A stretch of 64,000 nt of DNA from Bog-473 sp035551835. Its GTDB lineage: Bacteria > Actinomycetota > Acidimicrobiia > Acidimicrobiales > RAAP-2. The notes beneath the pieces were generated by a model. It saw only the letters and a list, made by a program, of their open reading frames with translations, ran no database searches and had not been told where the DNA came from. The stretch covers positions 1-64,000 of the forward strand of contig DASZMN010000105.1 in NCBI GenBank assembly GCA_035551835.1, in the 5' to 3' direction. Position 1 is the first letter of the stretch, and every line of letters starts with the position of its first letter. Positions 16,051 through 24,293 of the stretch are shown here, piece after piece. The position numbers and the translations under genes were made by a program.

Positions 16051-16932
16051 GTGCAGGTCGGCCTCGTGATCCTCCCCACCGACCGCTGGCCGGAAGCGCG
16101 GCGGCAGTGGGAATGGGCCGACGACGTCGGGTTCTGCACCGCGTGGACCTACGACCACATCCGTTGGGGCGGCATGCCCGACGGGCCCTGGCACGCCGCC
16201 GTCCCGGTGCTCGCGGCCGCGGCGGGGATCACCGATCGCGTGAGGCTCGGCACGCTCGTCGCGACGCCGAACTTCCGCCACCCTGTCACCCTGGCGCGGG
16301 ACGCGCTCGCCCTCGACGATTTGAGCAGCGGACGGCTCGACCTGGGCCTGGGCCCAGGCAGCGAAGGGTCCGACGCGTCGGCCCTCGGGCAGGAGCCATG
16401 GACAGCGGCGGAGCGGTTGACCCGCTTCGAAGAGTTCCTCCGCGTCCTCGGACCGATCGTGAATGGCGCGCCGTCGGCGCGCACGACCATGCAGACCGAG
16501 CACTACGCGGCGAGCGAGGCGCCGAGCACTCCGGGCGCGCTCCAGCAGCCGTTCCCACTCACGATTGCTGCCGGCGCCCGCAAGGGGTTGCTCCTGGCCG
16601 CGACCTACGGGAAGAGCTGGGTGACCATCGGGCCGACCGGGGCGGTGGCGCGCACACCCGAGAGCGTGCTCGACGCGGTGACGCGCCAGAACGGGGTCCT
16701 CGACGAGGTGCTCGAGTCGACCGGGCGCGCTCGCGAGACCCTTGGAAGGGTGCTCTTGTGGACGCCGACCGAGCCCCTCATTCAGTCAGCGGACCAGTTC
16801 GACGAGCTCGTCGCGCCGTATCGGGCCCTCGGGTTCGAACAGTTCGTAGTACACCATCCGGCCCAGACGGGGCCCTACGGCGGTGACGTACGGGCATTCG
16901 AACAGATCGCGGAGCGGTACGCGTCGCGCTGA
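16051..16932 (+). CDS. LLM-class oxidoreductase, probably F420-dependent
   Basis: Second luciferase-like oxidoreductase in the window, 293 residues. It has the barrel elements VGLVILPTDRWPEARRQWEWADDVGF, TAWTYDHIRWGGMPDGPWH, RVRLGTLVATPNFRHPVTLARD and the ligand loop LGLGPGSEGSDA. These match the LLM fold and suggest deazaflavin binding. The start is a GTG (VQVGLVILP) just inside the first beta strand. It converges with an acyl-CoA dehydrogenase gene nine bases away; the two stops can pair in a small imperfect hairpin. Substrate unknown. Confidence 0.85.
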   Translation: MQVGLVILPTDRWPEARRQWEWADDVGFCTAWTYDHIRWGGMPDGPWHAAVPVLAAAAGITDRVRLGTLVATPNFRHPVTLARDALALDDLSSGRLDLGLGPGSEGSDASALGQEPWTAAERLTRFEEFLRVLGPIVNGAPSARTTMQTEHYAASEAPSTPGALQQPFPLTIAAGARKGLLLAATYGKSWVTIGPTGAVARTPESVLDAVTRQNGVLDEVLESTGRARETLGRVLLWTPTEPLIQSADQFDELVAPYRALGFEQFVVHHPAQTGPYGGDVRAFEQIAERYASR

Positions 16933-16941
16933 CGGAGCCGT

Positions 16942-18069
16942 TCAGTCGAGCAGTGCGGCGGCGACGGAGTCTTCGAGCGTCCGGTCGTTCGACCACATGA
17001 GCTGCTGTTGCTTGGCCCGCCGGAAGTAGAGCTGGATGTCGAAGTCGAGCGTGAAACCGATGCCGCCGAAGAGTTGTTGCGCCATGGCCGTGATGTCCCG
17101 AAAGGTGGAGCAGGCAAACAATTTTGCCATCGGCGCCAGGGAGGTCAGGGGACGGCCGTTGGCCGTCGCCCACGCCGCCTCGTGGACCAACTGCTCGGCC
17201 CCATCGAGATCGGTGACCGCGTCCGCGAGGTAGTGCGCCAATGCCTGGAACGCGCCGAGCGGCTTGTCGAATTGCTGCCGGTCGAGAGCGTACTGAGTGG
17301 TGATCGCGAGGGCGTAGCGAGCACCGCCCACAGCCTGCGCCGCAAGGAGGACCAGCCCTCGCTCGAGCACGCCCTGCCAGGTCGTCCAGCCCGTTCCGGG
17401 GCCACCGACGCGGTCCGCCTCCGTGAGCGCGACATCGGTGAACGCGACCTCGTACTGCGTGTCGGAGGCGATGGTGAACTGCTGGCGCAGGGTCACGCCC
17501 GGCGCGGCGGGGTCGACAAGGAAGAGGTCGATGTCCTCGTCGCCGTCGCCCGTGCGGGCGAGCACGACCAACCGCGCGGCCGAGGAGGCGAAGGCCACGT
17601 GACGCTTGAGACCGCTGAGGGAGAACCCCGATCCCTGTCGCACCGCTCGGACCTCGACGCCGAGCGCTGAAAAGCCGTTCTCGGGCTCGAGCCAGGCGGG
17701 AGTGAGAACGGCCTCCCCGGTGGCGACGGTGCGGAGCCAGTCGTCTTTCTGCTCGGCGTTCCCGGCCTCGGCGAGCACACCACCGCAGATGACCGCGCTC
17801 ACGAAGTGGGGTGTGGGAGCGAGCGCCCGGCCCAGCTCTTCGTAGAGGGCCACCCCTTCGATGAGCGTCATGCCCGAGCCTCCGTACTCTTCCGGGAGAA
17901 GCAGGCCGATCAGGTCGAGCTCGCCCAGCTGGGTCCACAACTCGGCCGGGTAGCCCGTCGGATCGTCCTCCATGGCTCGGACGACGTCGAGGGGGCAGTG
18001 GCGCTGCAGTACGTCACGCAGGGTCTGGCGGAGCAGCTCTTGCTCCTGGTCGAATTCAAGGTCAAGCAC
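16942..18069 (-). CDS. acyl-CoA dehydrogenase (FadE-like)
   Basis: FAD enzyme introducing an alpha,beta double bond into an acyl-CoA. The 375 residues show the N-terminal helical domain (MLDLEFDQEQELLRQTLRDVLQ as the opening), LLLPEEYGGSGMTLIEG, the middle beta domain, and the C-terminal helices with QQLFGGIGFTLDFDIQLYFRRAK. In many FadE proteins that last block reads TWEHD with a Glu; here the position is Asp. This is the last gene of the leftward operon that starts at 21570 and may form a heteromeric complex with the other dehydrogenase, as in actinobacterial ChsE-type enzymes (inference). GTG start at 18069 with a GGAGGAAG ribosome-binding site. Confidence 0.88.
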   Translation of the reverse strand: MLDLEFDQEQELLRQTLRDVLQRHCPLDVVRAMEDDPTGYPAELWTQLGELDLIGLLLPEEYGGSGMTLIEGVALYEELGRALAPTPHFVSAVICGGVLAEAGNAEQKDDWLRTVATGEAVLTPAWLEPENGFSALGVEVRAVRQGSGFSLSGLKRHVAFASSAARLVVLARTGDGDEDIDLFLVDPAAPGVTLRQQFTIASDTQYEVAFTDVALTEADRVGGPGTGWTTWQGVLERGLVLLAAQAVGGARYALAITTQYALDRQQFDKPLGAFQALAHYLADAVTDLDGAEQLVHEAAWATANGRPLTSLAPMAKLFACSTFRDITAMAQQLFGGIGFTLDFDIQLYFRRAKQQQLMWSNDRTLEDSVAAALLD

Positions 18070-18111
18070 GTCGCACTTCCTCCGTGGTGGTTCGGGGCGA
18101 TCGGTGAAGGA

Positions 18112-18612
18112 TCATGAGGCCGGAGAGGGGCGCCACGACGCGCCCGCACGGGACCAGGGGTTGTCGTCCGCGGCTCGCGGCAGGGCGAGGCGGGCCGTGC
18201 AGGTCGTCTTGACGTCACCGTCGACGGACAGGGACACGGCCACGGTCACGAACCCACAGCCGGCGTCATCGACCTCGGTGGATTCCACCACGCCGCGCAG
18301 CGACATGGTGTCGCCGGGGAACACGGATCCCTTCATGCGGAAGGTGACCCGGGCGAGGCGCCCGTGGGGACCCGTCCAGTCCGTCAGGTAGCGCTCGAAC
18401 CAGGCGGCCTGGTTGGGCGTATTCAAGAAGATGTCCTGAGTGCCGTTGCGGTGCACCGCGAAGTCCTTGTCGTGGTGCATGGGACGCCAGTCACGGGTGG
18501 CCAGAGCCCCGAGCACCACCGTGGTCGCGCTGACCTCGTAATCGAGCGGGGCCAGCTCGTCACCGACCGCGACATCGTCGAAGAGAAGGCGAGGCGTCAC
18601 GGTGGTGCTCAA
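18112..18612 (-). CDS. MaoC-like hotdog dehydratase (C-terminal type)
   Basis: Hotdog-fold enoyl-CoA hydratase or dehydratase of 166 residues. The hydratase motif is partly visible in ALATRDWRPMHHDKDFA, where a conserved Asp and His would act on the enoyl-CoA, and NTPNQAAWFERYLTDW follows. Separate N- and C-terminal MaoC-type polypeptides that combine to one active site are known in actinobacterial steroid catabolism (ChsH-type hydratases); the adjacent gene looks like the partner. Start overlaps the preceding gene's stop (ATGA). Confidence 0.8.
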   Translation of the reverse strand: MSTTVTPRLLFDDVAVGDELAPLDYEVSATTVVLGALATRDWRPMHHDKDFAVHRNGTQDIFLNTPNQAAWFERYLTDWTGPHGRLARVTFRMKGSVFPGDTMSLRGVVESTEVDDAGCGFVTVAVSLSVDGDVKTTCTARLALPRAADDNPWSRAGASWRPSPAS

Positions 18613-19130
18613 GGCTCGGACCTTCGATAGCCGAAGCCGGTGTAGGACTCGACGGCGACCAAGTCGCCCTCTTGGTTCGTGTAGACGACGTCAATCACCC
18701 AGAAGCGTCCGGTGCCGAGCTTCGTGGTCTTCGGCTCGCTGACCGAACGCAGCACCTGATGCGTGCGCAGGACGTCGCCCATGCGGACCGGGGTGTGGAA
18801 CTCGATCGTGTTGTCGGTCATGACCGCCTCGGGCAGCCCGAAGAGCTCCTTGAGGTCGAAATGGACCTGGAGGGGCAATGCCTGTTCGGTGCGACCCGGC
18901 GCCCACTGGTGGGGCCGGAACCACACCGACACCATGGAGGGTGGAGCGATCGGGCCTCCCGTCAAGGCGTCCGCGGCTTCGGCGTCCCAAAAGAGCGGGT
19001 TCGCGTTCTCGACCGACGCGCACGACGTCCAGACGTACCCCTGTTCGACGGGGAATTCGCCCACCTCGTGATACTGCTCCTTGCCCACGAGCTCGAGGGC
19101 CACGGACACGGGGTCGGCGCTGGTCGTCAT
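18609..19130 (-). CDS. FAS1-like/MaoC N-terminal hotdog protein
   Basis: Hotdog protein of 173 residues with the features of the N-terminal MaoC half: VSVALELVGKEQYHEVGEFPVEQGYV, ENANPLFWD, GGPIAPPSMVSVWFRPHQW and FHTPVRMGDVLRTHQVLRSV. It probably pairs with the following MaoC-like protein to make one hydratase. The start ATG overlaps the CoA-transferase-like gene stop and its own stop overlaps the next start, so the three genes are translationally coupled. Confidence 0.8.
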   Translation of the reverse strand: MTTSADPVSVALELVGKEQYHEVGEFPVEQGYVWTSCASVENANPLFWDAEAADALTGGPIAPPSMVSVWFRPHQWAPGRTEQALPLQVHFDLKELFGLPEAVMTDNTIEFHTPVRMGDVLRTHQVLRSVSEPKTTKLGTGRFWVIDVVYTNQEGDLVAVESYTGFGYRRSEP

Positions 19131-20344
19131 GCCACGACCCGAGCTTCGATCCAGCGCGCCACTGTTTCGCCGTCGACGCCGGCTTCCTTGAGGAGGTGCT
19201 CCGTTTCGGTGTCGCCGGTCATGTCGGGCAACGGGACTGGGCGGGAAGTGGCGTCGGCGGTGGCGGTGGCGGTGGCGATGGCGCGGTCCATGCCGGCGAG
19301 CAGGGGCGCCAGCTGTGCGAAGGTGCCTTCGGTGGGATGGGTCGCCGCGGTGACGACGCCACGGGCGACGAACTGGGGGTAGGCCGGAACCTCGGTGACT
19401 TCGAGCACCGGGGCGATGCAGGTGTCCACCCCGGAGAGGAGATCGACCCACTGGTCGCGAGTACGCGTGGCGAACGCCGCGGCCAAGGTTTGGCGGAGGT
19501 GAGGCTGCGCCGAGTCGTCGAGCTGGGCGGCGGCAAGTTCGGGGCAACCCAGGGCCGTGCAGAGGTTGGTGAAGAACTTGGCCTCGATGGCCCCGACGGC
19601 GAGCCATCGGTCGTCGGACGTCTTGTAGGTGGCGTAGCAGGCGAAGCGGCCCGAGAGAAGGTCATGGCCGGGCTTGATGTCGCCACCGAGCGCGAGCTGC
19701 TCGTCGATGGACAACGACATGAGCCAGAGGACGCCGTCGGCAACAGAGACGTCGAGAAAGGCGCCGTGGCCAGAGGCGGAGCGACCGAACAGGGCGGCGG
19801 TGATCGCGAGCGCCGCGTGCATGCCGCCGGCCGCCGCATCGGCGACGGTGGCGCCGGGGAGCGGCGGCGCGCCATCGGCGCCGGGCGTGGACATGGCAAG
19901 GAACCCGCCCACGGCCAGGTAATCGATGTCGTGCCCGGCCCATTGGGCGTGGGGGCCGTCCTGGCCGTAGCCACTGGTCGAGCAGTAGACGATGCCGGGA
20001 TGGCGCGTCGAGACGGCGTCGTAGCCGATGCCGAGCCGGTCGACCACGCCCGGGCGGAAGCTCTCCACGACGACATCAGCGGCCGAAGCGAGCGCGAGGA
20101 ACGCCGCGCGGCCGTCGGGGGACTTGAGGTCGAGCAGGACGCGCCGCATGCCGCGGTGACCGCTGTAGGCGAAGAAGGGCGGCTGGATCGGCGACGCATC
20201 GGCCGAGGGAACCGGTCCCACCTTGATGACGCGGGCCCCGTAGTCGGCGAGCAGGCGCGTGCAGCGCGCGGCAGGGCCGACCGTGGAGAGGTCGAGGACG
20301 GTGACCCCGCCGAGAAGGCTCTGGCGGGAGGGGGCGGTGGGCAC
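19127..20344 (-). CDS. CaiB/BaiF family protein, alpha-methylacyl-CoA racemase-like
   Basis: Family III CoA-transferase fold of 405 residues. The N-terminal VTVLDLSTVGPAARCTRLLADYGARVIKV and SGYGQDGPHAQWAGHDIDYLAVGG fit the alpha-methylacyl-CoA racemase branch, where the His in that first block and the Asp of GHDIDYLA are the acid/base pair. Racemases make 2S-methyl acyl-CoAs usable by the dehydrogenases, which suits its place in this operon between a dehydrogenase and the hydratase halves. A CoA-transferase role cannot be excluded. Confidence 0.82.
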   Translation of the reverse strand: MPTAPSRQSLLGGVTVLDLSTVGPAARCTRLLADYGARVIKVGPVPSADASPIQPPFFAYSGHRGMRRVLLDLKSPDGRAAFLALASAADVVVESFRPGVVDRLGIGYDAVSTRHPGIVYCSTSGYGQDGPHAQWAGHDIDYLAVGGFLAMSTPGADGAPPLPGATVADAAAGGMHAALAITAALFGRSASGHGAFLDVSVADGVLWLMSLSIDEQLALGGDIKPGHDLLSGRFACYATYKTSDDRWLAVGAIEAKFFTNLCTALGCPELAAAQLDDSAQPHLRQTLAAAFATRTRDQWVDLLSGVDTCIAPVLEVTEVPAYPQFVARGVVTAATHPTEGTFAQLAPLLAGMDRAIATATATADATSRPVPLPDMTGDTETEHLLKEAGVDGETVARWIEARVVA

Positions 20345-20391
20345 GGCAGAAGGAGGGGCGGTGGGCGGCGGCGGGTAGCAGTGGGCGGGAC

Positions 20392-21570
20392 TCAGAAGTT
20401 CTTGGGGAGGCCGAGCTTGCGGCGGGCGATGATGTTCTTTTGTATCTCGGAGGCGCCGCCGCCGATGGTGTCGATCACCGTGTAGCGGTAGGTCGACTCG
20501 GCCCGGCCGGCCATCGGGGCCTCGGGCGTCTTGACGCGGAGCTGGCTGCCGGGACCGGCGATGTCCATCGAGGCGTTGGCGAGCCGCTTGGACAGCTCGG
20601 TGGCGAAGAGCTTGTACTCGGACGCCTCGGCGGTGGGGGCGGCTCCCCCCTTGGAGGATTCGTAAACGAACTTGAGGCCCATGACGCGGGCGACCTCGAG
20701 CTGCGTCGCGAGCTGGGCGAGGCGCTGGCGGACGACGGGGTCGTCCTTGAGCGGCTTGCCGTCGCGGTTCGTGGTCTTGACGTACTCGACGAGGAGCTCG
20801 AAGCGCTGGTTGATCGGCGAGAACGTGAACATCGTGAAGCGCTCGAGGTCGAGCGCCTCGGAGATGTACTGGAAGCCATGGTTGACCTCGCCGACGACGT
20901 AGTCATCGTGGACGAAGACGTCGTTGAGGAAGACCTCGTTCGTGCGCTCGTCGCCCATCGTCCAGATGGCGTTGACGGTGATGCCCGGTTGGTCGATCGG
21001 GACGAGGAAGAGCGTGATGCCGGCGTGCTTGGCCTCGGGGTCGGTGCGGCCGCCGACCCAGTACCACTCGGCGAAGTGCGCGGACGTGGTCCAGGTCTTC
21101 TGGCCGTTGAGTATCCAGCCGTCGTCCGCACGGGTTGCCTTGAGTTGCATGGACGCGGCGTCGGAGCCGGCGTTCGGTTCGCTGTAGCCGACGGCGAACT
21201 CGACCTCGTTACGAAGGATCTTGGGGAGGAACTCCTTCTTCAGGCGCTCGTTGCCGTGGCGGATGATCGTCTTGCCGACGATGCCGACGCCCTTGCCGAT
21301 CTGGGGGCCGCCCCGGCCGGCGAGCTGCTCGTTGAGCAGGTACTCGTAGACGCCCTCGCCCTCCGTGCCGCCGTACTCCTTGGGCCAGGTCATGCCGAGC
21401 CACCCCCGCTCGCCGAGGGATGCCATGAACTGGCGGCGCTTCGGGGTGTCGACGATCTGGGCCATGTTCTCCCTGGTCAGGTCGAACACGTCGGGGTCGT
21501 CGTTGGCATCGAGGAAGGCCTCGACCTCCTTGACGAAGGCGAGCTGCTCCTCGGAGAACTCGAAGTCCAT
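20392..21570 (-). CDS. acyl-CoA dehydrogenase (FadE-like)
   Basis: First gene of the five-gene leftward operon, 392 residues. It has the helical N-terminus (MDFEFSEEQLAFVKEVEAFL), GMTWPKEYGGTEGEG, the flavin-contact loop FAVGYSEPNAGSDAAS, NGQKTWTTSAHFAEW, a Glu in EALDLERFTMF where the catalytic base of the ChsE/isovaleryl type is expected, and the C-terminus TIGGGASEIQKNIIARR. The ATG at 21570 has a CCGGAGG ribosome-binding site. A perfect operator palindrome lies 50 bp upstream, so this promoter is probably repressed by a TetR-like protein encoded outside the window. Confidence 0.92.
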   Translation of the reverse strand: MDFEFSEEQLAFVKEVEAFLDANDDPDVFDLTRENMAQIVDTPKRRQFMASLGERGWLGMTWPKEYGGTEGEGVYEYLLNEQLAGRGGPQIGKGVGIVGKTIIRHGNERLKKEFLPKILRNEVEFAVGYSEPNAGSDAASMQLKATRADDGWILNGQKTWTTSAHFAEWYWVGGRTDPEAKHAGITLFLVPIDQPGITVNAIWTMGDERTNEVFLNDVFVHDDYVVGEVNHGFQYISEALDLERFTMFTFSPINQRFELLVEYVKTTNRDGKPLKDDPVVRQRLAQLATQLEVARVMGLKFVYESSKGGAAPTAEASEYKLFATELSKRLANASMDIAGPGSQLRVKTPEAPMAGRAESTYRYTVIDTIGGGASEIQKNIIARRKLGLPKNF

Positions 21571-21619
21571 GGTGCGAAAGACCTCCGGGGCTGGGGGACG
21601 TGGACGAGCCTGGCGCCCA

Positions 21620-21640
21620 AATCTGACGACCCGTCAGATT
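21620..21640. promoter_or_regulatory. operator copy 1 (AATCTGACG-N3-CGTCAGATT)
   Basis: Perfect 9-bp inverted repeat with a 3-bp centre (ACC on the + strand). It lies 50 bp upstream of the first acyl-CoA dehydrogenase start and contains the stop codon of the cyclase gene ending at 21634. A 19-bp core identical in sequence and orientation recurs at 24243-24261. Size and symmetry are typical of TetR-family operators; the regulator is not in the window. Confidence 0.75.
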
Positions 21641-22836
21641 ATCCGATCCGAGGCGGGGGGTCCCGACCGTTCCGTCGGGTGTGGTGCCGTGCGCGGTTCG
21701 ACGACGAAGGCCTTGACCGGGTGGTCGATGCCCCGCAGGTCGTCGACCTCGAGCGGCAGGACGGTCCAGTCGTCGGGTGCGAGCGCGGCGACGGTGGGCT
21801 CCGTCACGACGAGCTGGCCGGGTGCGCCCGTCTTGACCATGCGAGAGAGGAGGTTCACCAGCGGCCCGAAATAATCGCCTTCGCGGGGTGTGGCCGATCC
21901 CAGTCCGACCGCGCCACGGGCCGGCGGGAGGACGTCGTCTTCGGCGGCGGCACGGATCACGTCGATGCCGATGCGGCACGCGGCGTCCGCGCTGGGGGCG
22001 GCGAAGAAGACCTCGTCGCCGATCATCTTGACGATCCTGCCGCCGCTGGGGATGGCGGACGACCAGGCGGCCGACTCGAATCGGGAGAGCGCAAGGCTCT
22101 GGTCGCGGAGGTTCAGTCCCTCGGCCCACGCGGTCGACCCGACGAGGTCGACGAAGCCGAGCGCGACGAGCTCGGTGGTGGCGTCGGGCGTGACGGTTTG
22201 GACCTGGTCGGTCGTGGCGGCCCCGGTCTCGGGTTCCCAGCTGCCGCGGACGATGACCGCCCGCCGAAGCGACCTTTCGAACTGATCCATGACCATCTGC
22301 GCGAGGACGTTGGGCACCGCGGTGAACACCAACGTCGCGGCCTCGGCGAGCTTGGCCCGCGTGAGCTCATCTTGGCCCTCGCGCTCGGTACCGGGGCCAA
22401 GCTCCGAATAGAACAGTGCGACCGCGGCCTCGGCGATCTGGATGGCGGCGGCTCCCAGGACACGGGTGAAGGCGAGGATGGCCTCGTCGCCCATGAGATC
22501 TGATCCCGTTTCGAACGCGGACAACAGGTCGATGACGTGCTCGGAGACCTCGGTGTCGGCCTCGACGGGAAGGCCGGTGGACAGGAGCACGCGCAGGACG
22601 CGCTCGAGGGAGATGCCACTGCGGGCGGCCACTTCCTTGACCGGGACGAGGCGGTCGTCCCCCCGCACGACAATGTCGCTGGCGACGGCGGGGAGGCTGC
22701 CTTGACGGTGCGCCTCGACCATCTGATCGATGGTGGCGCCCCGTTCGCTCAGGAACTCGAGGAGGGCACGGCGATCGTCCGCATTGGCATCATTCGGGTC
22801 GTAGAGCCCCGCCCGCTCCCACGGACCCGTGTCCAC
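21634..22836 (-). CDS. class III adenylate cyclase with N-terminal regulatory domain
   Basis: Makes cAMP from ATP. Residues 1-200 form an alpha-helical domain resembling the autoinhibitory, pH-sensing module of mycobacterial Rv1264-type cyclases. Residues 225-390 form the catalytic domain, with metal Asp230 (GFVDLVGSTAW), Lys270 and Asp274 (GRIVKMIGDEVFF), Asp321 for adenine, and Asn328 and Arg332 (DYFGPLVNLLSR) for the transition state. All canonical adenylate-cyclase residues are present. GTG start at 22836, four bases after the stop of the second cyclase gene, so the two form one unit. Its stop lies inside operator copy 1. Confidence 0.88.
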   Translation of the reverse strand: MDTGPWERAGLYDPNDANADDRRALLEFLSERGATIDQMVEAHRQGSLPAVASDIVVRGDDRLVPVKEVAARSGISLERVLRVLLSTGLPVEADTEVSEHVIDLLSAFETGSDLMGDEAILAFTRVLGAAAIQIAEAAVALFYSELGPGTEREGQDELTRAKLAEAATLVFTAVPNVLAQMVMDQFERSLRRAVIVRGSWEPETGAATTDQVQTVTPDATTELVALGFVDLVGSTAWAEGLNLRDQSLALSRFESAAWSSAIPSGGRIVKMIGDEVFFAAPSADAACRIGIDVIRAAAEDDVLPPARGAVGLGSATPREGDYFGPLVNLLSRMVKTGAPGQLVVTEPTVAALAPDDWTVLPLEVDDLRGIDHPVKAFVVEPRTAPHPTERSGPPASDRII

Positions 22837-22840
22837 GGGA

Positions 22841-24205
22841 TCAGTCAGCCCAACTCAGAGTCGCCGAGAGCTGCGCCCGGGCCATCCCCTTCAACCGAGT
22901 CTCGCGGTGCCCATCAAAGGCGAACTCCCCCGAGCCCTGGACGAGCTGCTCGGAGAGGGAGGAGACCAGGATCTCGCCCGGGGCGGCTGCGTCGGCCAGC
23001 CGGCTGGCCACGATGACGGTGTAGCCGAGGTAGTCGTCACCCTCGTCGACGGCGTCGCCGGTGTGAATGCCGATGTGGACGGCGATCTTCTCAGCGCCTT
23101 CGGGTGGGTCGAGGTCACGCAGCGCACGCTGGATGTCGATGGCGCAGCGCATGGCGCGGGCGACGCCGCCAAAGGCGATCATGAATCCGTCGCCCTGGAC
23201 GTTGACCTCACGACCTGCATGTTTGTCCAACGCCTCTCTGACGATGCGGTGATGTTCGAAGAGGACTCGACGCGACGTCTGATCGCCGAGGCGCTCGGTC
23301 ATGCCGGCGTAGTCGACCATGTCGCAAAAGAGGATGGTCACGGTGCCGTCGCTCGGACGCGCGGCAGCGACCGTGTCTGCGGCGGGCGGGTCGCGACGTT
23401 CGGTGCGGTCGTCGGAGCGGATGTTGCGATGTGGGTCTCTGAACTGCGCCTTCAGCTCGCGGCGAAGCTCCTTTCCGATGTCGGACCACTCCCGTCCGAT
23501 CTCCGACCAATCGGCGCTGCTGAGCGAGGCGACCGAAGCAATGGATGACATGGTGGACATCGGGTCAGAGCGTGGGAGCTGCTTGGCGGACCGGTTGGGT
23601 CGGCTCTTCACCTCGATGCCGCCCATGACGGCGAAGCCCCGGATGACGATGCGCGGCGAGCCGGGGACGATGGGAACGTCTCGCAGCCGAAGGCTGCGTC
23701 CACCCATGAACGAGAACCCGCGCAGGTCGACGTCGAAGCCCTCCGGCACGATGATGTCGATGCCACCCCAGAAGGCGAAGGCGGTGATCTCGACCTCGGG
23801 TCCCTCGATTTCGGCTCGGCGCAAGTCCATGTCGCAGCCACCCATCACGGCGACGGCCTTGGTCTTGCCGCCGATCCGCCAGCGGCCGCGCGTCGAGTGC
23901 CCGCTCATCACCGCGATGTGCCAACGGCTGGTTTTGCGGGCGGCGGCCGAGTCCGACGTCGTCGTCACCGAGGTGGTGGTCGTTGCCGGCAGGTCGGCCA
24001 TGACGGCGACCAGCTCGCCGCGGGTCTTGGCTTCGAGCGCGGCGCCCGTGCGCTCGGAGAACTCGTCGAGGGTCAGGCGGCCCTCGACCACGTGCTCGCG
24101 CAGCGCGGTCACGGTGCGATCGCGATCGAGGTCGGCGACGCGCTCGCTCAGGCCGCCGGCGGGGGCTGGTGGGCGCGGCACATCGGGAACGGGACGCTCC
24201 GCCAT
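22841..24205 (-). CDS. DUF1707 - LiaF-like - class III cyclase fusion protein
   Basis: 454 residues with three modules. DUF1707 spans about 20-72 (VADLDRDRTVTALREHVVEGRLTLDEFSER). A beta-helical LiaF/DUF2154-like domain with repeated MGG turns spans about 95-200 (AVMGGCDMDL, SFMGGRSLRL, AVMGGIEVKS). A polar linker follows, then a cyclase domain at 285-450. The metal aspartates are Asp295 and Asp339 and the adenine Asp is 391, but the adenine-binding Lys is Asn335 and the transition-state Asn is Ile398; Arg402 is kept. Activity may be altered or lost. No transmembrane helix is obvious. Start ATG 24205 has a CAGACT element 7 nt upstream and operator copy 2 beyond it. Confidence 0.85.
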   Translation of the reverse strand: MAERPVPDVPRPPAPAGGLSERVADLDRDRTVTALREHVVEGRLTLDEFSERTGAALEAKTRGELVAVMADLPATTTTSVTTTSDSAAARKTSRWHIAVMSGHSTRGRWRIGGKTKAVAVMGGCDMDLRRAEIEGPEVEITAFAFWGGIDIIVPEGFDVDLRGFSFMGGRSLRLRDVPIVPGSPRIVIRGFAVMGGIEVKSRPNRSAKQLPRSDPMSTMSSIASVASLSSADWSEIGREWSDIGKELRRELKAQFRDPHRNIRSDDRTERRDPPAADTVAAARPSDGTVTILFCDMVDYAGMTERLGDQTSRRVLFEHHRIVREALDKHAGREVNVQGDGFMIAFGGVARAMRCAIDIQRALRDLDPPEGAEKIAVHIGIHTGDAVDEGDDYLGYTVIVASRLADAAAPGEILVSSLSEQLVQGSGEFAFDGHRETRLKGMARAQLSATLSWAD

Positions 24206-24241
24206 CGACGACAGTCTGCCCCTTTCGCCGGGGGCGAGTCG

Positions 24242-24262
24242 GATCTGACGACCCGTCAGATC
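24242..24262. promoter_or_regulatory. operator copy 2 (GATCTGACG-N3-CGTCAGATC)
   Basis: Perfect 9-bp inverted repeat with centre ACC, in the 88-bp divergent spacer between the cyclase fusion gene and the HMG-CoA-synthase-like gene. It ends 17 bp before the TAGGCT -10-like element at 24280, so it covers the -35 region of the rightward promoter. Its 19-bp core is identical to operator copy 1. Confidence 0.75.
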
Positions 24263-24279
24263 GTCCCCGGGGCAGCCGT

Positions 24280-24285
24280 TAGGCT
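24280..24285 (+). promoter_or_regulatory. candidate -10 element (TAGGCT), leaderless start
   Basis: TAGGCT ends 8 nt before the GTG at 24294. Operator copy 2 lies where the -35 region would be, so a bound repressor would block RNA polymerase. Confidence 0.5.
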
Positions 24286-24293
24286 CCTCCGCC

